Under the pieces are notes generated by a model. That model did not search any database, was not told the origin of the DNA, and saw nothing but the letters and a program-made list of their open reading frames with translations. A stretch of 64,000 nucleotides of DNA from Acanthococcus lagerstroemiae (lineage: Eukaryota > Arthropoda > Insecta > Hemiptera > Eriococcidae), in NCBI GenBank assembly GCA_031841125.1, contig CM063113.1:34245312-34309311 (forward strand), in the 5' to 3' direction. Position numbers and translations under genes: made by a program. Shown piece by piece: positions 1 through 10,500 of the stretch; the first letter of the stretch is position 1, and each line of letters opens with the position of its first letter.

Positions 1-533
1 TGTTATTCATAACAACCTTCCTAATTTTCCGCCATGGTACATGAGCGTGTCATACACTAACCTCTGGCCAACAGAAGACTCATTTCAAAGGTTTTTTACT
101 AAGATTTCTTTATTTATAGAGAAATGTTTCTCAACGAATGCATTTCCATACGAGAGAATCGGTACCATCTTTAGGAAATTGATTAATGGAGCAAATTTAT
201 CACCTTCATGAGGAATTACTTAGAACCATAAATTATCTAGCCTATGCTCAGGATTAGGTATTGACATTTTTCTCACTGTTTCATCAAAAAATGGTCTTTT
301 CCAAACTTTGATCAAATTTTTCTTCACTTAGTCAGCTTGAATTGTACGTCGGCGGTCAGCCTACTAGACAATTAATACAAGGGACAGACCTACATACTCT
401 AATCCAATCCCACCGAACTCACCCGCCTCTTTGGTAACATATTACTTCTATCTCAGCTTCATATTCATAATGCTCATTCCTCATTGCTCGTTGTGAACAT
501 ATAAGGTTAAAAGTAGTTAAGCCCTGAAATCGA
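1..533. other. Unassigned AT-rich DNA
   Basis: No coding region, repeat unit or RNA gene could be supported here. Confidence 0.4.
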
Positions 534-850
534 ATGGGGGGGGGGGCATTTTTCCAGACCGGCAGCTTGGTTAGCCACCACACTCTTTTAGGGGGCAGCG
601 GAATTCAAAATCAACACAAGTTTTGCAATGTTCGAGCACAATTCATCTATCAAGTTTTAAACCGCCACCCGCTTTTGGGGGAGGGGAGGGGCATACATTT
701 CCCAAGTTCCACCCTTTAGGGGGTAGCACAATTCGAACACAATTCATTTACACAGTTTCAGCCCTCAAATTGTATTTCGGGTGGCAGCATTTCCCCGACC
801 CTCCATGGTGATTCACCCTTTTGGGGAGCAGCACAATTCAAAACAGTATC
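534..850 (+). repeat. Degenerate G-rich tandem repeat
   Basis: Roughly 110-130 bp blocks recur, each with a run of G, a phrase close to GGGGGCAGCACAATTC, and a stretch ending in AATTCA..CA.GTTT. Short open frames here arise from the repeat and are not credible genes. The GCAGCACAA phrase resembles the repeats in the inverted arms at 8762-9597 and 14901-15743, but I cannot show common origin. Confidence 0.4.
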
Positions 851-1190
851 AGCATAATTTGTTCTAGTTTCTTCGGTGTGCGGTATCGACATAAATAGTT
901 TTCAGCAACGCTCTTTTTTATTGCACACGAAATTAGTTTCATGCAACGTTTTTCTTTTCAGTTTCTTTGATGTGCGCCCTGCCTAACATTACAGACAACA
1001 TTTTAAAAAAATCCTATTCCTCCCCCTTTTAATTCATAATTATTAACCCCAATGAGCAAACACTAATTCTTTATTTATATTTCATCACTATTATAAGCAA
1101 ACAATTTTTTTTTTTTACAACAAATTGCACCAGTAGGTACTATTTTTTTCCACCTTGTAATTCGTAATTGTTCACCCCCGGCTGAAATGG
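851..1190. other. Unassigned AT-rich DNA
   Basis: Homopolymer T tracts and AT-rich sequence; no feature seen. Confidence 0.35.
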
Positions 1191-1260
1191 TAGCCACAAT
1201 TGCCTCATTAGTGGTAGTGGATGCAATTTTGAATGCGATTCGAAAGTAAATCGCCTCGTT

Positions 1261-1398
1261 GATAGTATCGAGTACGATTTAATGCCGAATCGCATTTAAA
1301 AACGCATCCACTACGACTTTCCAGTATTAGTCACCATGATAGTCGCACTGGAGGCCTCTTTGAATGCGATTCGGCATTATAATCGTACTCGATACTAC
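1261..1398. repeat. Long hairpin (inverted repeat), arms ~37 bp
   Basis: Arms at 1261-1297 and 1362-1398 are reverse complements with few mismatches (shared core GTATCGAGTACGATT, then AATGCCGAATCGCATT) around a ~64-bp loop. The block is built from short words such as TCGCATC, GCGATTC and TCGAGTACGA, which recur through 1200-1660 and again at 2360-2790. Confidence 0.7.
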
Positions 1399-1480
1399 TA
1401 ACGATGCGACTTAATACCGAGTCGCATCCGGAGTGGCCACCAGTACGACTGTCGAGGCGACTAATACTCAAAAGTCGCAG

Positions 1481-1585
1481 TGGAGGCTACTCGCTATGTG
1501 ATTTGGCATTCAATCGCCTCGTAAGAAGCATCGAATGCGACTCACGAGGCGACTGAATCCCATATCGCATCGCGAGTAGCCTCCA
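1481..1585. repeat. Second hairpin, arms ~42 bp
   Basis: Left arm 1481-1522 and right arm 1544-1585 pair as reverse complements with about 5 mismatches in 42. The outer part is TGGAGGCTACTCGC and the inner part ends CGCCTCGT. It uses the same short words as the preceding hairpin. Confidence 0.7.
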
Positions 1586-1788
1586 CACGTTGAATGCGGA
1601 TTCTAGATTCTCGACTGCGAATTCACCGATTCTGGTAGCTACCACAAACGAACACACGAATTTCCGCACCATTTTTCATTTAAAACGAATGAATTAATCG
1701 TTGCACATTTTCACATTGATCAATAGTAGGTAATTTCGTCTGCTAATAACAAATAGCTGCTATGATATAATCGCCATATTCATCATTT

Positions 1789-1850
1789 ACTAATTTCAGG
1801 GCGATTGTAAGATTTTAAAGATGAACCAACTATCACCCTGAAATTAGTAT
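1789..1850. repeat. Short hairpin around CTAATTTCAGGG
   Basis: The start CTAATTTCAGGGCGAT pairs with ATCACCCTGAAATTAG at the right, one mismatch in 16, with a ~30-bp loop. Confidence 0.55.
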
Positions 1851-1917
1851 GTGGGATAGAGCACTGCACGAGTAAGTAAAAAGTAATCGGATAAATAAAC
1901 GCCGAGTATCACACCTG

Positions 1918-1943
1918 ACGATGCCGAGTATACTCGGCATCGT
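1918..1943. repeat. Perfect 26-bp palindrome
   Basis: The half-site ACGATGCCGAGTA is followed directly by its exact reverse complement, with no spacer. Phrases such as GCCGAGTAT recur just upstream (about 1901). Confidence 0.8.
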
Positions 1944-2359
1944 TTCAGAAAGTATCACCGGTTACATTTACCGCATGATTACAAATAATAATCGTCAGAA
2001 TGCCATTGTGGCATCGTGGCGATTACGCATCGTGAATTGGTACCAGCTTATAAAGAAGAAAAAGAAACATGCTACATATTTTTACATTACCCATCACGCC
2101 ATCACCATGATACATGCACAAAATACTTGAGCATTCCAGATTGATAAACCACAACACAAATCCACACAACGTATTTTGTAATCACAGATTTAAATAGTTA
2201 TTAATGTTACCATACCTAGATCTTGAAACACAACACTAGCAATGAAAACAAAATAGATTTATGTAAAATTGCTACAATACAATTTAGGCAATAACTTTTT
2301 TATGAAGGCATGGTGTTGATAACACAGACACATCTAACTGTTGCATGTGCATATGGAGG

Positions 2360-2790
2360 GGGGAGCGTGTCTCGATGCCTCTGAGGCATCAAGAGTAGCA
2401 GTCAATACGATTTTATTTGTCAAGTCGCATCGACTGCCACTCTCGATACCATAGACGTAGCGTCTGTCGATATGCGATTTTATTTTTTGAGTCGCATTGA
2501 CTGCCACCAACAATACCTCAGAGGTATCGACATACGCAGCGCCTATCGTATTGAGAGGCGCAGTTTATGCGACTTTTTTTTACTTTGTGGCATCGACTGC
2601 GACTTTGGAGGCTCCTTTGTAGCATCCAGAGTAGAACTCGATGCGATTTTTTTTTAATTTTTGAAAAAGGCATCGATAATGGTATCGACTGCTCCCAGTC
2701 GCATCGATCGTATTGTAGAATCGCACTCGATGCGACTGGTAGCAGTGCGACTCTCAGTTTCTTTTGTCAATAGGGGGAAGCTTCCACCAT
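2360..2790. repeat. Degenerate TCGAT/GCGAC-rich repeat block
   Basis: The words GTCGCATCGACTGC, ATGCGATTTTATTT and CTCAGAGGTATCGA recur on both strands. Short open frames (for example 2472-2657) are low-complexity by-products. It resembles the hairpin block at 1200-1660. Confidence 0.5.
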
Positions 2791-3147
2791 TATTGATAAA
2801 GGAGGCTACGGAAAAATGAATTTTAAATGGTTTTCTTGATTTTTCTCAAAATCATAACATTCTAGGAAGAAAATAACTCAGTAAAAAAATGTTCCTTGTA
2901 AAATTTTCTACAAAACAGCTTATTACAAGAATTTACTCGCAAGACATACTTGAGGAGTTACAGGCTTACGAAAGTTTATTGTTTGATATAAAGTACTACA
3001 TGTCTGAATAATAATACCAGTTTATTGAAAAAAAAAGAAAAAAAAAGTTAATAGGTATTGAAAAAGAAGATGGTAGGTAACATCCACAGCGATGGACATC
3101 TCCCAATGCTTTTTTCGTTCCAAAGATGGGAGTTGTCCTATCTAGTG
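2791..3147. other. Unassigned AT-rich DNA
   Basis: AT-rich sequence with an A-rich tract near 3030-3050; no gene seen. Confidence 0.35.
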
Positions 3148-3295
3148 AGTTGGATTGGTGGAATTTGTTGCGAATGTTATCGTGTATCGCAAAATACCCC
3201 CCCCCCCCTCCAAAAAAATTATATTAATAAACATATAAAGTTAGATCAAAATTTACTCGTACCAAAATATTCTCAGTTTCTGGAGAATGACCTAT
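3148..3295 (+). repeat. Dispersed repeat copy A
   Basis: Shares GATTGGTGGAATTTG followed by TTGCG or ATGCG, and CAAAATA.T.TCAGTTT..GAGAATGAC, with 30746-30841. The copies are diverged and this one carries a C-tract insertion. The element class is unknown. Confidence 0.5.
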
Positions 3296-3361
3296 ACATA
3301 TGTATATGCATTTTACTCGTACGCCGAGAAAGGTCCCTCTCTGAAAACACCGCGCGGCTCT

Positions 3362-3850
3362 TTAGTTCAAAAACTGAAACTCGCTCGTGTGTAAAGCATT
3401 AAGAGTGTTAAAAACAGGACCATGTGACCATCGTCTTCCAAACACACAGTCGACTGTTTCGGGACTTGACTGTGATACATTAGCTGCCAAGAAAGGTAAA
3501 AGTAAGCCTTCGTACCCTTCTTCCTTTACCGGGCCCATATCTGAGTCGACGTATTCATCGTCGATTGAATTTGCGTACCATTTAAAGTCATCTATAAGTA
3601 CCTCGGAAACTGATGGTCGTCTGTATCCGAGTGAAATATCCACGACCAGAGTGCGGTCTACGATCCCATCTTATGTGGTCACTTCGCCGACCTCGACGAC
3701 TAAATCAGGCCGTTAGCGAATGGAACGGAACCATTTTCTCCGATCCCGATCCAGCGAGAAAGTTTTTATTACGAGGGCGGTATTCGAACCACAAATTTCG
3801 AAAAACGGCGACGGCAATGTCGCACCGAGTCACGTAAAGTGCACTTATAA
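3362..3850. other. Moderately GC DNA with overlapping open frames on both strands
   Basis: Open frames exist on both strands (about 93 and 109 codons). Neither shows a domain I recognise, and they overlap as sense and antisense shadows. The stretch lies ~300 bp upstream of the K+ channel start and may be promoter or 5' leader DNA. No function is claimed. Confidence 0.25.
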
Positions 3851-4068
3851 ATTCGACGATACTTCTGTTTAATCGTAGTTCGCCTTAGCTGGGCGGGGGG
3901 AGGAAGGGGCGCTTTTTAACGTGAAAAAGCAAACCCGACCCGGTTACCGGATTAATAAACCCCATTAGGCGACGACTTCACGTTCACCAATGATTGGTTT
4001 TTTTTTCGTATTTTCTGCTCCGCAGATAACTCGCTAACGAGCCGGCGTGTTCTCGATACCGTCGAAGG

Positions 4069-4128
4069 ATGACAATGGCCAGTGGACGCGGCGCTCGCCC
4101 TGCCTCCGCGATGACGGCGTCGTCCTAG
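4069..4128 (+). promoter_or_regulatory. Candidate upstream ORF in the K2P leader
   Basis: An ATG at 4069 opens a 20-codon frame (with further in-frame ATGs) that stops at TAG 4126-4128, 19 bp before the channel ATG and in a different frame. Such uORFs can reduce initiation at the main start. Whether the transcript includes it depends on the unknown transcription start. Confidence 0.4.
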
Positions 4129-4147
4129 CGCCGCCGGTGCCCGGATA

Positions 4148-4589
4148 ATGGAGAGGCGACACAGCAGCCGCAGAAGCGCGAAGCCGAAGAAATCTTGGTT
4201 TCAGAAATGCAAAGACTGCTTGCGCCAGTTCATCGCCTTTCTGTTCAGCAACGTCGGCATCATCTGCCTGGTGCTGGGTTACACGCTGGCCGGCGCCTAC
4301 ATGTTCAAGAAGATCGAAGGCGGCGAGAACGCCGAGAACAACTTCAAGGCCAATTTGTCGATATGCTACAACGAGACCCTCGAGAAGCTGTGGACTATCG
4401 CATCCTCCACGATACCCGCCCTCAACGGCACCGATTTTCGCGACATGACTGAAATCGAGCTGAAGAAGTTCCAGACTGTGATCACTATCGGCGTGAAGGA
4501 CAGCGATTATGATGGCGACACTATATACTCGGAGCGGTGGTCCATTTACGCCGCTTTTCTCTACTGCCTGACGGTCATCACTACAATTG
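4148..4589 (+). CDS. K2P channel exon 1 (start, TM1, cap, first half of pore 1)
   Basis: Opens at ATG 4148 and ends inside the first selectivity filter, splitting the Gly codon of TTIG (phase 1) at donor GTACGT. The exon is clearly more GC-rich than its surroundings. The reading frame runs on only about six codons into the intron before a stop, which supports the splice site. Confidence 0.92.
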
Positions 4590-7500
4590 GTACGTACACA
4601 GGTTAGAGGTTTCCAATAAACTTACTACTTATTTTTGATTGTAAGTTACCTACTCGTGTAGGTTATGCTAGGGCCACTTAGTCACAGCTGCTGCAGTAAT
4701 TGCGAGGATCATATACCCCTGGAATTTGTTGTACTGGAAAGGAATGTGCTTTACCAGTTATGGCGTGATCGTGAGATGAGGAAATCGGGACACCTTTCGC
4801 AACCGATGTGTTATTCGGCTACAACCCAAAACAGTTCATCCTTCCCCCAGAGGTGTAACTAGGGATGCAGGCGATACGCCTCTGTCACTCCGGCAACTGC
4901 GGCAGCAAATCGCATAAGGGCGATTGACAGGAAGCACCTACGGGTGAGTGGACTGGGCTGTCATTCCTGAGAATGCTGCACATCTTCAGACAAACCTTTC
5001 ACTGTCATTTTGACAATGCCAAATTTATGGAAGCTAGGGCCAGGGAGACTGGGGGTCTGAAATTCGGGATTTCGGGAGCCGGGAATTCCACTAGTAGTCA
5101 ACATAGATGTCATTAAATGCAGGTGAAAACAATCAAATTTTTTTTCGAGGTATTTCCGTAACAAAATCGTGAAATTAAAATGTATTGAAAAAATTAGCCT
5201 GTTTTCAGTGCTTTCTCGACTGGCGAAATTGTTCCAGTTTGCGACTAGTTACAGAGCACAGACCAACGAACCACCCTCTTAATACGACCTTTGGTATCGA
5301 CAAGGTTTTCCTCTCTTACGGGGCCTTGGTCAGCTTTATTGAATTTTAAATCTGTACGTCATAAAAACTAAAACATCTGAAAAGATTTCAACGAACCCAA
5401 GTCTTAATGCGTCGTCTCTTCAGTGGCGGAGCTGGGGATAAGCGAAAAAAATTTGGCCCATGCGGTTGGCCCACCCGGTTTCTGAGGGGCTAGGAAAACA
5501 TTCTCCTGCGATGACGAAGGAATAATCTTACGTATACTACAATGAGAGAGAAGTATGAAAACATTGAAGTAGATGATAGGACGAGGATGGTGAAATGTCT
5601 GCCGTTGGAGATGTGGCAGGGCCTTCATGTCGCGAATCATTACCATTACCTGCTGCTCGTGGTCCATCAGGTCTGTTCAAATCAATCAATGAAGAGCCAA
5701 AACAGCCAGTAGGGAGATCTTATCCTAAAACTGCATATTATGGCCAAAAGTTGCGAAAGTGATACGAAAAATACTCATGGTTAGAATACAGTGCCACGGC
5801 TGATGCAGCGTCTTGTTTTTCTTGTCGATTTCTTGGAGTCAATATGGCTGAAAGAATCTTTGTTGAAACTGGTTATACAAATTGGAAGAGAGCCTCTGAA
5901 AAGCACTTCGGTTTTCAACAGCACACATCTGGTGGATTTTTTTTTTTTTGCAACTTGCATGTAGGTAAAATGGAGCGCTGTTACACGCACTACTACGAAC
6001 ATACACAGCCTGCAGAGATCAATTTTACCTACATAGAACAGTTGCGACGCTGGCGCGCCACGGACCCTTCAAGTCTGAATTACTCTACCAGAGGGACATA
6101 CGCTGTTCCAGGTCCACTGGGTGCCCAAGGGGGAGTGAAAAATTCTTCGACACCGGATTCGTATGATGGGGAGTCTATTCAACAAGTTCCAGTAAAAAAT
6201 AATTCAAATTGGGGGGGAAAAACAAAAAAAAAACAAGCAGCTAGCTGCGGGAAGAGGGTCGGCTCTAGACTCTAAAATTAGAGACTATAGTTTATCTGTT
6301 CAGGAAAAAGGGCTTATCAGTAGTCATGTTTAAGGTCTCTTTATATGGCCGTGCATTCAAGTTCGCCATTTTCGAGTTTATAACTCCTTGGAAATGATAT
6401 CAAAGAGCTGAAAGCTGAAAGATGAAACGTAATTATTAGGATGACAAGAGGCACACTCAGTGGCGGATCTAGAAATTTTCCAAGGAGGGTATTTTTAAAA
6501 TAAAACTTTTTCCACCTCCGCCTCCTAAAAAACCGCGGTGGATGTCATTTTAAATAGTTTCTGAAGACAAGTTTCATAATGAGATTAAATCGTTTCAAAA
6601 TGAACATTGTAGACTGTAGTGCTGCAGATACTCCAAAACAGGAGAAAAACTCAAAATTCGCAATGTTTTTTTCTCTTCTTCGGCCTGAAGGGGTGTCCGA
6701 ACCCTTAAAATACCCCCCATAGATCTGCCACTGGGCACACTTAACAACCCATCACACGACACATGAACAAGCATGCGGTTTTGAGAACATTCAAAGTACA
6801 TCTGTTGTTCATAACTTTGTACCTCAGCATTGACATAGAACGATCGCAAGATAATCATGCAATCCGTCCTTTTATACTCTGTATAACTTAACTTGGTCCC
6901 TCATGAACACGCAATTGACTATAGAAACAGAAAATACTATTGAGTATCGAGAAACAGAATAATTATATCAATAATCAATTATCAGCCGATTCGTAATCAT
7001 TGGCAACAAATTACAGATTTTACGCTATTATATTAGCCCAGCGGAAGCTTCACTGCTAGAGACCTGAAACAGAATACCAAAATTACCATTAATACTTTTA
7101 TAATTTACATCGCATTATTCCTGGGAAAATTTAGATTAGATTAGAAATGTATTTATTGAGCCCCTTCACGACAGCCCAGTGGGCCAATAACAGTGACGGG
7201 GCTTATAAAATAACTATTTACAATCTTACAATAATCTAAGAGAAAGAAAAATAAACTTAAATAAAAATGAAAAAAAACTTTAAAAAAAAACTTAAATAAA
7301 AAAAAATAATAAATTAAAAAAACAAAAAAAGAAAACCATAGTACAGATTAAGACAAACAATAAGAACAATGAGTCAGCGGTGCGAGATAAGATATACACA
7401 CAGAAAGTTGTACTAGGCTCGATTTGAAAAAATTCCACATTAATTGAACTGAGAACCCATTTCATACATTAACAAACAAATACACTGACCTCTTCTAAAT

Positions 7501-10500
7501 CAAGTTATACAAATTTTACGCAGTTTGAGCGTATCAGTTTTTGCGTAGCAGGAATCCAGAATCAAGTGTACCTATAAGGGGAAGCTTCACTGTTTGAAAC
7601 CTGAAACAGAATACCAAAATCATAATTAATACTTTTATAATTCACATCACATATTATTCCTTGGAAAACTTACTAACAAGAGTATCTACCACAGAAAGTT
7701 TACTTGGTTCGATTCAAAGGAATTCTACACTAATTGAACATAGAACCCATCAATTCATTTCATACATTAACAAACAACACACTTATCTCTTTTAAATGCG
7801 GTTACTTTTTCTTCACGTTCCTGGAGGAAACAGATAATAGAATTAATAATCTTGCTTCTGTAGAGTAAAATCCAAAATAATAATAAAACGTAAATAATCT
7901 AATGATCACTTTTTTTTTATTGCATTTGTTTGGCTCGGTTGGCTCATTGATAATGACGCTCGCATAGTAATGAAAATCAAGATTAATGAGCACTACTGAA
8001 GGTGAAAAAAAAGGACTGTGGGAGACTCGTTATCAACCCTAATAAAATCGAAATTGTTGCTTATAATTAGTTTTATTATTTTCAACTAATTGTTTTCCCG
8101 AAAATAAGGCGCCGCTGAACTGAACTGAGACTCTGAATTGAGAAGATAAGAAGAAAAATAGTGATTGTAATAGGCTTGGCTACTCGTAGCCGACCCTAAA
8201 AATTGGGAGCGAAAGGGTTAAAGCTGCATGCTGGCCAAAAAATTCTATTAGCTTTCCAGAATAAGACCTAACTCTACATAGGTGCTTTTCCTTCTGCATT
8301 TCTGAACAGGGAAAGTTGTGCACTCACCTCCACGTTTTCAGTTCCGCGGTTTATTCAGATTTTGAAGAATAGTTATCTGGGTGTACATTGATAGTCTTGA
8401 CTGTAATTCAGTCCACCTCCTCGTGGTGCGCTCTGGATGGCGCTAAGTGGACTGGGTATGACCTGGACGCAATCAAACTCTACATCGGGCCGCAATGAAA
8501 CAATTTATTTTCTCCAATAAATTATCTCCCCTTACTGACCCGGACGCAATTAGGCGACGCCCCATGTAGTATCCTTATTGCAGTGTTCAAGGTTAATTTC
8601 GTTCAAGGCTACTGACAGACCAGCTACACATTCTTCGTATACATTGTCTTGTAATCCTCGTTCTACTTCACTCATACAGCTTCAGCTAACACAATACCTA
8701 TTGTATATATTAAAAAAAAAAAAAAAAAAAAATTAAAAAAAAACTAACCTAGTATTTTGTGTAGGTGCATTTCCTCGGCCCCCCCACTTACCCAGATAGA
8801 CTTGAAACATACGCCATTCGTTTGTGCTACGTTTGTGCTGGTTTGTGCTGAAAACCCCATCGTTTGTGCTGCTCCCCTTCCCGAGATATTCGAAAAAACT
8901 TTTGGGGGGGCTGTAGAAACGGGAGCCCCCCCCACTTTCTCCTAGGGGATCAAAAATGGTGTCAATCGTTTGTGCTACGTTTGTGCTGGTTTGTGCTGAA
9001 AACCCCGTCGTTTGTGCTGCCCCCTTCCTAAGCTGTTGAGGTTTATTTTTGGGGGGGCTGAAGAAATGGTCTTTGAAAAAGGAGTTAGATAAAGAGTTGA
9101 AAGGGGAAAAGTGGATGCAATAGTTTGTGCTCCGTTTGTGCTGGTTTGTGCTGCCATCCATAATCTCCTATACCCCATAGACCCGTCGAGAGGGGGCTCT
9201 TTGTCGTACAGTAGGATGCAAATCAGGTTTGCTTGAAAATTAAGGAGTAGGCAAACATATGTAAGCAATAAGGGAATGCGATAGAAAAGTTGTTTCTGTA
9301 TTTATTAGCTCAATCATTTTGCCGAAGTTTGTTTCATACGTACCTAGACCCACTTACTTACATAATTCATTTTTGGACATGAATTTATTAATTATTATTG
9401 TCGTTACAGCGCACTGATATTTTCACCAAAAAATTATTATTCAAACGAACGCTGAAATCTAATATGTCTTGATTTTCACCAAAATCAAATCACTTGCTCA
9501 ATTACTTAATTACTTCAAAATTTAGCTCTTTTTTTTTGGTTGTTAAGGATGAATTTTGAAAATTCATAACAGTGCTACTAGCTGCATTGCGCCTCATACA
9601 ATTTTTGTGGAACTAAAATTGCTCGTCCATTGGCCTGAACAGTAAATTAAACAGATATTTTGATTCTCAAAGATATATTATATTCATTGATTTCTTGAGA
9701 ATTTTCTATAGCAGGGCTACCACCTCTTTCAATTTTATTGCAAATAGTAATATTACTACCCTGAACTGTTTTACAACATTAAGTAGTGGCAATTTACAAT
9801 CTTTTCTATTATTTTAATGCAGTTGGCAGCAATGTTACCGACAAATTTGAAAAAAATAAGAAAAAAATAGAGTTTTGAGGTTCAAAAAGTTTTATGATTT
9901 ATTTTCCAGGGTACTGAATAAGCTACTTCAGTGTCATAACAATTCTTGAGGAACTCGAAGCTCATTTCCCGTTTGGACTAGGAGGCTCACATTTTTTCTG
10001 TTCTAACTACTTACTACACCAACAGCGCGGGTGAAAGAATTGCCTGATTAGTGTGTAGGTGGTAGGGAAGGGGACAAAACAGTCATCTCGAGAAAGTACA
10101 TAGAAAATTCCCTAATCGGACACCATAGCGGTTTTTCCGATAATGTTCGAATTATGCCGATAATGATTTGCGAGCTGCGGCCTGCCCAGTCGTTCGCTCC
10201 GCATACTTGAGGCTTTCTCTTAAAAATTGGAGATTTTTAAGGTGCCTTACAGAACCTGAGGATTTACTTGAGGATATGAGCCAACCGAAGTAGAGGAAGA
10301 CTGAGAACACTCACGAATAAAAAGATTCCCCAATGCTGTGAAAGTACAAATGTCAGTGTATCAAAGAGTGGTAGCCCTTTACACGAAGTTTTTAAAACCA
10401 TTTAACAGAATAAAAACTTTTTAGATGACCTAAAGCAAAAAAAAAAAAAAAAAAAAAAGATGACTTAAATGACCTCTTTTTAAAAAATATGACTTATATG

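Noticed and set aside
5408..5670. Second hAT MITE starting CAGTGGCGGAGCTGGGG
   Set aside because: No matching right terminus or target duplication found.
8733..9268. Open frames of up to 142 codons on the - strand, with related frames at 15237-15758
   Set aside because: They are translations of repeat-rich inverted arms; frames are not conserved between arms because of indels.
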